Assembly (NCBI GenBank): GCA_964527995.1
Contig: CAZGRP010000098.1
Coordinates: 1 to 10,256 of the forward strand
Length of the DNA: 10,256 nt
Reading direction: 5' to 3'
From: CAZGRP01 sp964527995
GTDB lineage: Bacteria; Zhuqueibacterota; Zhuqueibacteria; Oceanimicrobiales; CAZGRP01
The notes under the pieces were generated by a model. That model was not told the origin of the DNA. It made no database searches and was given only the letters and a program-made list of their open reading frames with translations. The position numbers were made by a program, and so were the translations under genes. Below, one piece after another: positions 1 to 6,684 of the stretch. Position 1 is the first letter of the stretch; each line of letters starts with the position of its first letter.

Positions 1-171
1 GTAGGGCGTCTGCTCGGAGGGCAGCAAAGCCGCCACCAGGGTCACCACGGGCTTGCCTGTGTCTCGCTTCGCACAGGCGAAGCCGAATGTGGAGACCAGC
101 ACGGTCAGGAGGAGGAGACACAGCTCCACAAGCCTCGACGTGGCGTGGCTCGTTGGGGTCTCCTTAGCCAT
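1..171 (-). CDS. Exported protein, probable ABC sugar-binding protein (5' part only)
   Basis: Only the first 57 codons lie in the window; the reading frame is open to the left edge. The start is the ATG at 171, preceded by a GAGG ribosome site (178-181) with a 6-nt spacer. The N-terminus has a hydrophobic stretch (about residues 17-32) ending at Cys33, followed by a charged turn and a short strand reading PVVTLVAALLPSEQTPY. A secreted leader followed directly by a first beta-strand is the usual opening of family-1 solute-binding proteins. The residues before Cys33 (Gly-Phe-Ala) are a poor lipobox, so cleavage by signal peptidase I is also possible. It lies downstream of treT on the same strand; in Thermococcus litoralis treT sits in a trehalose/maltose ABC transporter operon, which supports a sugar-binding role. 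The identity rests mainly on context because the body of the protein is not visible. Confidence 0.6.
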   Translation of the reverse strand, partial: MAKETPTSHATSRLVELCLLLLTVLVSTFGFACAKRDTGKPVVTLVAALLPSEQTPY

Positions 172-265
172 ATCTTGCCTCGGATCGAAAGGATTAGCCG
201 CGGAAAGGCCCCGATGATCCAAGAAGGTTCGCATGCGGATGGATCGTTACACTGCGGCGGACCAG

Positions 266-1507
266 TCAGTCCAGCTCGATTCTGTCTTCGGTTCCATGCA
301 GCAATCCCAGGATCAGGGTCAGGTACTCGCGCAGATGCCGTGTCAGGAGGAAGTTCTCGCGCACGAAACGCTGCGCTTTCTGCCCCATCTCCAGGAGTTT
401 GTCTCGATGGTAGAGGAGATAACGGATACGGAGCGCTGCGCCTTCGGGGGTGTCGACCAGAAATCCGGTGTGGTGATTGGCCACCTGCAGGCGAATGCCG
501 CCGCAGTTGCCACCGACGACGGGCTTGGCCTTCCACATCGCTTCGGTGACGGTGAGGCCGAATCCTTCGCGAATCGACTTTTGCAGGACGACGTCGGCCG
601 CCCGCTGCAGGGCATTGATGGTGCGGTGCGAGTCGGCAGGAAGCAGAAGAATGTGGATGTTCTCGTCATCCGCAGCCGCGGCCCTGACTTCCGTGATGAC
701 GGCCTGGCCCTCCGGGTCGTCGGTGGCCTCGCCGCCCGCCAGCACAAGCTGCAGGGAAGGGATGAATTTCCGCGATAGACGATAGGCATGGATGACGCCG
801 ACCGGATCCTTGAAGCGGTCGAACCGGGAGACCTGCAACAGCATCGGCCGGTCCGGTGCAATGTCGAAGCGGCGGCGGACGGTTTGCACTTCTTTTTCGC
901 TGAGGTCCATGTTCTTCTCGCTCAGCGGGTCGATGCTTGGCGCGATAAGGTACTGAGGGTGCGGCAGAGGCTGCGCAAAATCGGCCAGCGAGAAGACGCT
1001 GGCATCATAGCCGACGACAAAGTTGCGCAAGTACTTCCAAACCGGCCGGAACGGCCGGCTGACATCGATGTGACAGCGCCAGACCCATTTGCCTTTGCGG
1101 GTTGGGATTAGATTCAGCAGAGGCGCCGGCTGCGGGTCGTGGATGATGACAAAGTCAGCTTCCTCCAGCACCGGCCGCAGTTCCTCGGCATTCTGGGCGT
1201 TGGTCTCCTCATAGGCGCGTAGCATCGAATCGGAGAATTCGACGGCGTTTCCCTGCAGGCCGTTGTGAAAGCTCTTGGTGCACTGGTAGAACACCGGGTT
1301 TCCCTGCAGCACCTCCCAGCGGGCGTCGATACCGAGCTCTACCATGAGCGGAACCAGCTTGGTGAGGATTTCGGCGACGCCGCCGCCAAGTCGGGTCGAG
1401 TTTACGTGCACCAGCCGCATTCCTTCGAGCGGCGCTGCGAGCTGGCGAAGGTGGTCGACGACATCCGTTCCGGCAACCCTGGCGTAGTGCTCGAGATCGG
1501 TCGTCAT
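266..1507 (-). CDS. treT: Trehalose synthase, glycosyltransferring (GT4 family)
   Basis: A protein of 413 residues, the usual TreT length (T. litoralis TreT is about 410). TreT makes trehalose reversibly from free glucose and an NDP-glucose (EC 2.4.1.245) in the cytoplasm. Visible hallmarks are the N-terminal glycine loop LGGGVAEIL (residues 40-48), GNPVFY and KSFHNGLQG (69-86), HDPQP (123-127), WRCHID (143-148), the nucleotide-sugar site QVSRFDRFKDP (225-235, with Arg228 and Lys233), and the GT4 E-x7-E motif with Glu314 and Glu322 in REGFGLTVTEAMW. The ATG at 1507 has a GGAGG site (1517-1521) 9 nt upstream and overlaps the upstream gene's stop as ATGA, indicating translational coupling. All key residues are present and there is no frameshift. 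A trehalose phosphorylase of the same fold is the nearest alternative, but the overall motif set fits TreT better. Confidence 0.9.
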   Translation of the reverse strand: MTTDLEHYARVAGTDVVDHLRQLAAPLEGMRLVHVNSTRLGGGVAEILTKLVPLMVELGIDARWEVLQGNPVFYQCTKSFHNGLQGNAVEFSDSMLRAYEETNAQNAEELRPVLEEADFVIIHDPQPAPLLNLIPTRKGKWVWRCHIDVSRPFRPVWKYLRNFVVGYDASVFSLADFAQPLPHPQYLIAPSIDPLSEKNMDLSEKEVQTVRRRFDIAPDRPMLLQVSRFDRFKDPVGVIHAYRLSRKFIPSLQLVLAGGEATDDPEGQAVITEVRAAAADDENIHILLLPADSHRTINALQRAADVVLQKSIREGFGLTVTEAMWKAKPVVGGNCGGIRLQVANHHTGFLVDTPEGAALRIRYLLYHRDKLLEMGQKAQRFVRENFLLTRHLREYLTLILGLLHGTEDRIELD

Positions 1508-2181
1508 CGCTTGGATCCTCCGAAGTAGTCTTTGAACAGGACGGCGAGTTCGCCGCGGAGTTCAGTCAGCGTCGGGAAGTAGGGATCGACGGTCGCCAGT
1601 TCGACGCATAGATCGGCGTAGGTCTCGCCAAACCCCCACAGCCAGGCACGGAAGTCGTCGACTGCGCCGGGCGTGCGCCGTCGGGCATCAATGAAGTGAT
1701 AGAAGATGCTGCCCACCGACAAGGTAGGGATGGCGTCGGCCAGCTCTTTCGGTTCCACGATGCGCCTGTTGGTATCGAAGACGACGATCTGCGAGGTAAT
1801 GAAATTGAACTCCTGGTCAGGCCGAGCCCAGGGCACGAACTCAGTTTCATCGAGGCGCTCTTCGATGACCTCCAGCAGCTCCTGGCGTAGTTCCTCCAGG
1901 CTGGAGAATTCGGTGGGATCGATCACACCCAGACGCTCGGCCATTTGGCCGTCGTGGAGGGCGTGTCTTGACCAGGTGGCAAAGTCGTTGTTGTACTCGG
2001 GATCGTCGAAGCGGGGCCTGAGCAGGCCTCCCCAGAAGTGATAGTAGATGCTGCCGGGATGAATGGTCGAGATCCGGTCGTGCAGCTCACGCAGGTTCTG
2101 GGCCCGTTTGCCGGTGGCTATGGCAATGAGGGCGCAATCTTTGATCGCGAACGATTCGAAGGCCGATTGGTTGGGCGGCAT
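1504..2181 (-). CDS. DUF5752-like protein, tandem-duplicated domain
   Basis: A protein of 225 residues with no known catalytic motif, signal peptide or membrane segment, so probably cytoplasmic. From memory it matches the DUF5752 family, which is commonly encoded beside TreT-type trehalose synthases; its function is unknown. It contains two related halves. GSIYYHF (43-49) recurs as GSIFYHF (157-163), DFATW (66-70) as DFRAW (176-180), IDP (87-89) as VDP (198-200), and LEELRQEL (95-102) as LTELRGEL (205-212). The ATG at 2181 is chosen because it has an AGGAG site (2189-2193) with a 7-nt spacer. An in-frame ATG at 2196 lies upstream of that site, and the longer open frame beyond runs into the neighbouring gene. 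The stop overlaps the treT start, so the two proteins are made together. A role in regulating or partnering the trehalose enzyme is an inference from this coupling. Confidence 0.8.
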   Translation of the reverse strand: MPPNQSAFESFAIKDCALIAIATGKRAQNLRELHDRISTIHPGSIYYHFWGGLLRPRFDDPEYNNDFATWSRHALHDGQMAERLGVIDPTEFSSLEELRQELLEVIEERLDETEFVPWARPDQEFNFITSQIVVFDTNRRIVEPKELADAIPTLSVGSIFYHFIDARRRTPGAVDDFRAWLWGFGETYADLCVELATVDPYFPTLTELRGELAVLFKDYFGGSKR

Positions 2182-2188
2182 TCCCACT

Positions 2189-2193
2189 CTCCT
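2189..2193 (-). promoter_or_regulatory. Ribosome binding site deciding the DUF5752-like start
   Basis: AGGAG on the minus strand, 7 nt before the ATG at 2181. It excludes the in-frame ATG at 2196, which would lie upstream of the site. Confidence 0.65.
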
Positions 2194-2254
2194 CATATCA
2201 GAAGCCGAATCCGTCGAGAATGATCGCAAATCGACTCGCACCGACGGACCATAT

Positions 2255-2283
2255 AAGGTACACAAAGTGGCACCATCAGTCAA
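2255..2283 (-). promoter_or_regulatory. Candidate sigma70 promoter of the trehalose operon
   Basis: Reading leftward, TTGACT (2283-2278) is followed by a 17-nt spacer and TACCTT (2260-2255). The -35 matches consensus in 5 of 6 positions; the -10 is weak (3 of 6) but is followed by an AT-rich stretch. Transcription would start near 2248, giving a leader of about 67 nt. The site lies in the 178-bp gap after the lyase gene, so the trehalose genes probably have their own promoter. No clear intrinsic terminator for the lyase gene is visible in the gap, so read-through is possible. Confidence 0.5.
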
Positions 2284-2359
2284 GGACAATCTGGCCGGTG
2301 AGGGACAGTGCCCCGTTGGCAGCGGCGATTCTGATCGATGCAACCCCCGACTGGGCGCA

Positions 2360-5300
2360 TCACCAGACAAGCTTGACGTGCCCCTCGAAGCGCAGCAGGC
2401 CGCGGCCGTCGCGGCTGAGCAGCAACCCTGGTGTGGCCTCGCCACCCCACTGCGTCAGGATGACCTCATAACCTCGCAGCCGGCCGCGGGAGTCCAGAAG
2501 CGAGGTGACGTACAAATGGAGACCCTGAGCCGGTGTCAGCGGCAGCCCCACAAACCCTGTCACCCTGGCCAGCGTCGTCAACGGACTCCGCTCGAGACCG
2601 ATTTCTCCGCCCACACTGGCCGTGCCGCTGTGCGTCACGCCAAGGGATGCGGCGACCGGTTTGCCCAAGGGCGCCTGCCAGGAGGCGTAGAGGGAGGAGG
2701 TCCATGTCGTCCCGGCCCGCCGCACCAGACGAATCTCGGCCTCTGTCGCTCGGCCGCCACCGTAGCGGCGCAGCCGTGCCTGCCACGATGAATTCTGCGA
2801 CCGCCGGGCCACGCCGAAGGTGTCCCATTCCACGCGGCCAGAGAGCGAACTCCCGAATCGGCCGCGGCCATCGATGCGCCAGCCTTTGGAGTGGTAGAGA
2901 CCCATCCAGGTGCCCAGCAGGTCGGTGCCAAAGCGACTTTGTGCCGAGAGGACACTGCTGAGATTGGCCGATCGCACGAACAGGCGTGTGTTGAGGCCTG
3001 ATTCCCAGCGTTGGTCGGCGCGACGGGCGGTGTGCCACTCGTTGTCGACGAGCACCTGAGGCGTCGGCCGCCAGGACGTGCGCAGCGACATGGCCTCCGG
3101 CCCATCCCTCGAAGCGAACCGGAGATTCAACGTCGACGCCAGCCTCGACGAGGTTTTCCGCAGGTCGAGACGTCCCTTCCAGCCGGAGCCCTTTGCAGGC
3201 CTTGCCACAGACAACACGGAGGACCAGCGGCCGGCGCCGGCCGCCACCAGGCTGCTACTGCTTCCATCGACAGCAGCGACGCTGTGCTGAAGCGAAATCC
3301 ATCCGCTGTTGCTCCGCCGGTCCAGGCCGACCTGGAAGCCACGGCGACCTCGCCAGTCTTCTACGCGCAGAAATGCCACCATCCTTTTTCGTTCCCATTC
3401 CAGCGAGCCGCTTTCCTGTCCACGAAAGAGGCGCTGGTGTTGCACCCGCAGCCGGCTGCCGTCTTGCCCGACCACGGTCATTCTCTGGCGGCGCACCTGC
3501 AGGCCGGTCTCGGTGAGCAGGCCTTCCTGGTAAAAGCGCACGTCGCGATCGCCCCACGATTGCTGGATGTCCAGCACCTGCGGCAGGCGCATGCGGGCCA
3601 GTCCGGAGGGATCATACAGGCTGTTGAGGATTCCGGCAGTGAGACCATAGAGTCGCCTCGTCGCCTGCGGCCCGGCGTGGAGACCGCGCTGGAGTACGCC
3701 ATCGGACCAGTGAATTCCGGCATTGCCGAGGGCTGCGAGGATTTCGTTGCGCAACTCCAGCCGCTGGGCGGTGGAGAATTGACGGACGAGATCCTGGCGC
3801 TGGTTGCTTTGGCCCAACCAGTTGAGGAGTGGATAGCTGCGGCGCAGCCGCTCGACGGTGCGCACCCGCCCGCCGACCAACCCCATCTCCAAAGGCCCGC
3901 TGCCACGCACGGCAACCAGCACGGACCCGTCGCCCGGATCGCTGCCTGTCTTTTTCTTGTTGAACATCACCAAGCCTGGATTCACGGGCGGGTAGAGTTG
4001 CACCCTGGCTTCGCCTTCCGGTGAGCCCAGGTAGCCGTACCAGCCGCGTTCGTCGAGCACGAGGGAGGCGTTCACAGGACGGTCCGAGTCGAGGATCTTC
4101 TCCCCGGCGATCCGCAGATAGGTGGCCCCTACGACGCTGATCCAGGCCACGGCGCCGCTGGGACCCTGGTGGGCGAGAGCCATTTCGGCGTCGCTGTCGA
4201 GAAGGCCACTCTGCCAGGGGCCGTCGGCGACGATCAGTAGATCCTCCCCGCCGGCGTCCACTGTGCGGATGCGACGGCCCGTGGCCGCAGCCTTGCTGCT
4301 CACCGGCACCGGGTCGACGTCGACTCTCGGTGCCCCGCCGGCTTGCGGAATAAGGAGTGTGACCAGCCTCTGGCGCGGTGCCGCGGGCAGACTGACGACG
4401 GCGGTGGCATGGCTGCCTCCGGCGGCCAGCGTGTGCAAGCCCACCTGGGGCGAAATGGTTACCGGCGCCTGGCTGGCGGTGACGAACTCGGCTTCCAGGC
4501 GGACGTCATTCTGGCGCCACTCCACGCGATTGAAGCCCGCCGGCTCGAACTGCCCCAGGCCATGCCAGGGGACTGAAAACCGTTTGGGCTCCGCAGCGCT
4601 CAGGTGGTCGGCGACGACGAAATAGCGATGATCGACGAACCACACCCGCCGCTGCACGTCGCTGCCGCGGTAATGGGTGGTGACAGCGGCCGCCGCGAGT
4701 TCGTCTGTCTCGAAGAAGTCGGCCATCCTGCCCCCCAGCTGGTCCCCCCAGACGGGGTTCGGGTCGGGGCCGAGACCGTCGACGAGGGGCATGTTGTGCG
4801 CTTCCGGCGACACGTACCAGGCCCGATCGGGGTTCGTGACCCCTCCAGGGCCGTAGCCGGCATCGATGAGCAGATCGTGACCGAAGGCGGTTAGAGTGAA
4901 GGCGGTCGGGTCGGCGTGATCGTGCCAGGACAAATGGGGACGGCCGGGTTCTGCCAGCAGCAAGCCGTAGATACTCTGGCGCTCCCTGCTGCTTCTGAAC
5001 ACGGCCATGCCGCCGTCCGGGTAGAACGCCGCAGAGCGCTGGGTCGGCCGGCCTGGCTGCACGCGATCGTCGAAGCCGCAAAAGGCCTCAACCAGATTGG
5101 AGCTGAAACTCCGGAGCCGTTGGCCGTGGCGTTCGAAGGAAGAGCGAAGTTCGCCGCCGTTGGGAGAGAGACCGACGGCGATCGGTTCGTAGAAGAAGTT
5201 CTCCGGAAAGGCGTCGTCAAAGTCCGGCACGCTGCCATCCGGCTTCTCGATGTCGAGGAGCCAGCGGCTGAAGCGCACCAGCCTGGGCTGTGCCAGGAGG

Positions 5301-6388
5301 TTGACCCCAGTGACATGATACAGATAGAGCGCGAAAGGAAAGAGGCGCGAGGCAATGTAGCGGGCATAGTAGGCGCCTTCACGATAGCTGCCATCGGGCT
5401 CAATCTGCGCCAGGCCGCTGCTCAGTTGAGTCATGGCGACATCCAGCCAGCGCTGTGGCGAAGCTCTCCCTGGGAGGGAGGCGTCGGCCAGAGCCAGCGC
5501 GGCGCTACCCACACCGATGGCGATGATGGTGGTGTGGTTGTTTTCCGGTACCAGAGCGAAGACGCCGGCGAGCAGCTCGGTCTCCGCCGCCAGCTTCTGC
5601 GCGATCACCGCACGGTCCGCGAGGGACAGCGTTGATGCGAGGAGATCGTAGGCCACGGCGTACTGGCGCAGCGCGTCGGCCGCCTGCAGCCAGTCGCCCC
5701 AGCCGATGCCACGCCTTCCGCCCTCGATGGTGGTGATGCGCGCGGGCTCGGCCATGTTTCTGAGGGCCTGCAGAGCCGTCTGCCGGAATCGAGGCTCCCC
5801 GGTGAGCCGATACGCGAAGGCCGACACTTTGGCGATGCCGCTACGTTCTCCCTCGTTCAGCAACGGCGAGGAAGGGTCCTCTGTTGTGGAGCGGGCTTCG
5901 AACAGAATCTGAGCGGCCCAGTCGGCGTACGGAGGTCGATGCAGCCGGGTACGGAGCCTGGGCCAATCGCGTTCGCGGAAGAGGAGGGAGGGATGGCCGA
6001 TGGTGGCAGGGAGCAGCGGTTTCGGTAACGGAATGAGGTGCAGCGCCGCAATGTCGCCTGGCGGCGTTTCGCGATAGTTTGCCCGCACGATGCCGCGCAG
6101 GAATTCGCCGCCGAGTTGCCGGCCGAATTGGCTGAGGCGTGCCAGTGTCTGGCCGGCGGGCCAAGCCCTGGCGGTAGTGCCGCGCGCTGCCTGCGTCGAG
6201 TCGACGCCGGAGCCTGGGGCGGCAAAGATCCGCGGCGAAACACAAAGAAGGAGGAGACCTGTTGATAGCTTCAAGATGAGCCGTCGCCGGTGGGCATGCC
6301 CCGAGGCTGGTGCCTCCGGCGCGGACTGGGGGACCCCCTTATCCACACACCGGCGGGTCAGGATTTCCTGCGTGCTCGGCAGGAACAT
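2360..6388 (-). CDS. Exported heparinase II/III-type lyase with C-terminal beta-barrel-like domain
   Basis: A protein of 1342 residues from the ATG at 6388. A TTG three codons upstream is possible; neither has a convincing ribosome site. A basic patch RRR (34-36) and hydrophobic core (37-50) with possible cleavage near Ala56-Ala57 form a signal peptide behind an unusually long n-region. Residues about 120-700 resemble heparinase II/III and PL17-type alginate lyases, which cut acidic polysaccharides by beta-elimination: an alpha-helical N-part with ENNHTT (Asn284, His285) and EGAYYARY (Tyr340/341), then a beta-sandwich part with SWHDHADPTAFTL (His489/491) and HNMPLVDG (531-538). Residues about 800-960 are a linker of unknown type. 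Residues about 960-1342 show many short strands of alternating polar and hydrophobic residues, many Trp/Arg/Gly, and end in RFEGHVKLVW, a typical last strand of an outer-membrane barrel. It would therefore act at or be anchored in the outer membrane. Family lyases are usually 600-800 residues. Substrate is unknown. The lyase call is firm; the barrel is inferred from sequence pattern. Confidence 0.82.
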   Translation of the reverse strand: MFLPSTQEILTRRCVDKGVPQSAPEAPASGHAHRRRLILKLSTGLLLLCVSPRIFAAPGSGVDSTQAARGTTARAWPAGQTLARLSQFGRQLGGEFLRGIVRANYRETPPGDIAALHLIPLPKPLLPATIGHPSLLFRERDWPRLRTRLHRPPYADWAAQILFEARSTTEDPSSPLLNEGERSGIAKVSAFAYRLTGEPRFRQTALQALRNMAEPARITTIEGGRRGIGWGDWLQAADALRQYAVAYDLLASTLSLADRAVIAQKLAAETELLAGVFALVPENNHTTIIAIGVGSAALALADASLPGRASPQRWLDVAMTQLSSGLAQIEPDGSYREGAYYARYIASRLFPFALYLYHVTGVNLLAQPRLVRFSRWLLDIEKPDGSVPDFDDAFPENFFYEPIAVGLSPNGGELRSSFERHGQRLRSFSSNLVEAFCGFDDRVQPGRPTQRSAAFYPDGGMAVFRSSRERQSIYGLLLAEPGRPHLSWHDHADPTAFTLTAFGHDLLIDAGYGPGGVTNPDRAWYVSPEAHNMPLVDGLGPDPNPVWGDQLGGRMADFFETDELAAAAVTTHYRGSDVQRRVWFVDHRYFVVADHLSAAEPKRFSVPWHGLGQFEPAGFNRVEWRQNDVRLEAEFVTASQAPVTISPQVGLHTLAAGGSHATAVVSLPAAPRQRLVTLLIPQAGGAPRVDVDPVPVSSKAAATGRRIRTVDAGGEDLLIVADGPWQSGLLDSDAEMALAHQGPSGAVAWISVVGATYLRIAGEKILDSDRPVNASLVLDERGWYGYLGSPEGEARVQLYPPVNPGLVMFNKKKTGSDPGDGSVLVAVRGSGPLEMGLVGGRVRTVERLRRSYPLLNWLGQSNQRQDLVRQFSTAQRLELRNEILAALGNAGIHWSDGVLQRGLHAGPQATRRLYGLTAGILNSLYDPSGLARMRLPQVLDIQQSWGDRDVRFYQEGLLTETGLQVRRQRMTVVGQDGSRLRVQHQRLFRGQESGSLEWERKRMVAFLRVEDWRGRRGFQVGLDRRSNSGWISLQHSVAAVDGSSSSLVAAGAGRWSSVLSVARPAKGSGWKGRLDLRKTSSRLASTLNLRFASRDGPEAMSLRTSWRPTPQVLVDNEWHTARRADQRWESGLNTRLFVRSANLSSVLSAQSRFGTDLLGTWMGLYHSKGWRIDGRGRFGSSLSGRVEWDTFGVARRSQNSSWQARLRRYGGGRATEAEIRLVRRAGTTWTSSLYASWQAPLGKPVAASLGVTHSGTASVGGEIGLERSPLTTLARVTGFVGLPLTPAQGLHLYVTSLLDSRGRLRGYEVILTQWGGEATPGLLLSRDGRGLLRFEGHVKLVW
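6365..6385. repeat. 7-bp inverted repeat just inside the lyase gene
   Basis: TTCCTGC (6365-6371) and GCAGGAA (6379-6385) are separated by 7 nt. In the lyase mRNA this forms a small hairpin beginning right after the ATG at 6388, which could slow initiation. Its core GCAGGA also occurs in the larger inverted repeat at 6520-6560. It lies in coding sequence, so chance is a real alternative. Confidence 0.35.
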
Positions 6389-6445
6389 GGAATTCAACGG
6401 GACAGATTCGCCTGCGATTGTTGATGACGGAGATCATGCCTTATT

Positions 6446-6451
6446 CTTATA
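6446..6451 (-). promoter_or_regulatory. Possible -10 element for the lyase gene
   Basis: Reading leftward the hexamer is TATAAG, one mismatch from TATAAT, 58 nt upstream of the ATG at 6388. No recognisable -35 lies 16-18 nt further upstream, so this promoter would need an activator or another sigma factor, or the call is wrong. Confidence 0.25.
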
Positions 6452-6519
6452 CGACAAAGCACTCCTTTTTCATTCCCACAGCACGATGGCGATGTAGGCC
6501 CAGTCTCGTGAACATAAGA

Positions 6520-6560
6520 CGCAGGAGATTGCGGATGGGCAAGGACCGGAATCTCCTGCG
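6520..6560. repeat. Perfect 11-bp inverted repeat in the divergent control region
   Basis: CGCAGGAGATT (6520-6530) and AATCTCCTGCG (6550-6560) are exact reverse complements with 19 nt between them; arm starts are 30 bp apart, close to three helical turns. The right arm ends 29 bp before the -35 of the rightward promoter, so it could be an operator for an activator or repressor of the divergent genes. As RNA it could form a hairpin. The left arm contains an AGGAG ribosome site for a small ORF, which the right arm would mask. There is no T-run after it, so it is not a classical terminator. Confidence 0.6.
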
Positions 6561-6621
6561 AGCCTGCGGCCAGCCCGTGACATCGGTGCTTGACTTTCGC
6601 GCCTGGATTCATTATAAATAG
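6535..6621 (+). CDS. Possible 28-residue small ORF or leader peptide
   Basis: ATG at 6535 with an AGGAG site (6523-6527) at an ideal 7-nt spacing; 28 codons ending in TAG at 6619-6621. The peptide begins MGKDRNLLRACG and ends FRAWIHYK. It has no signal peptide or recognised motif. The ORF spans the strong promoter at 6590-6618, so it could only be made from a transcript starting further upstream; a TTGTTG-18-TATTCT pair at 6418-6447 is a weak candidate. Its ribosome site is in the left arm of the 11-bp inverted repeat. The frame may be open by chance. Confidence 0.2.
   Translation: MGKDRNLLRACGQPVTSVLDFRAWIHYK
6590..6618 (+). promoter_or_regulatory. Strong sigma70-type promoter of the lipoprotein gene pair
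   Basis: TTGACT (6590-6595), a 17-nt spacer, then TATAAA (6613-6618); each hexamer is one mismatch from consensus. Transcription would start near 6625 and leave a leader of about 60 nt before the ATG at 6685. This is the best promoter in the window and stands out as AT-rich in a GC-rich background. Confidence 0.75.
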
Positions 6622-6673
6622 GGTGCCGAGCGCTGGTCACCGCCGCGCGATGCAGCTTGACTCCATCCGGCCC

Positions 6674-6677
6674 GGAG
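6674..6677 (+). promoter_or_regulatory. Ribosome binding site deciding the lipoprotein start
   Basis: GGAG ends one nucleotide before an ATG at 6679 but 7 nt before the in-frame ATG at 6685, so the latter is the better start. Confidence 0.55.
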
Positions 6678-6684
6678 TATGAAA

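Noticed and set aside
2182..2445. Longer N-terminus for the DUF5752-like protein
   Set aside because: The extra 88 codons enter the end of the lyase gene, cross the candidate promoter and lie upstream of a well-placed ribosome site for the start at 2181.
3011..4024. Open frame of 337 codons on the plus strand inside the lyase gene
   Set aside because: Antisense shadow of the barrel-like and linker regions; no motif or signal recognised.
6520..6560. Intrinsic terminator
   Set aside because: The loop is 19 nt and no T-run follows on either strand; it also lies between divergent genes, where no transcript needs to end.
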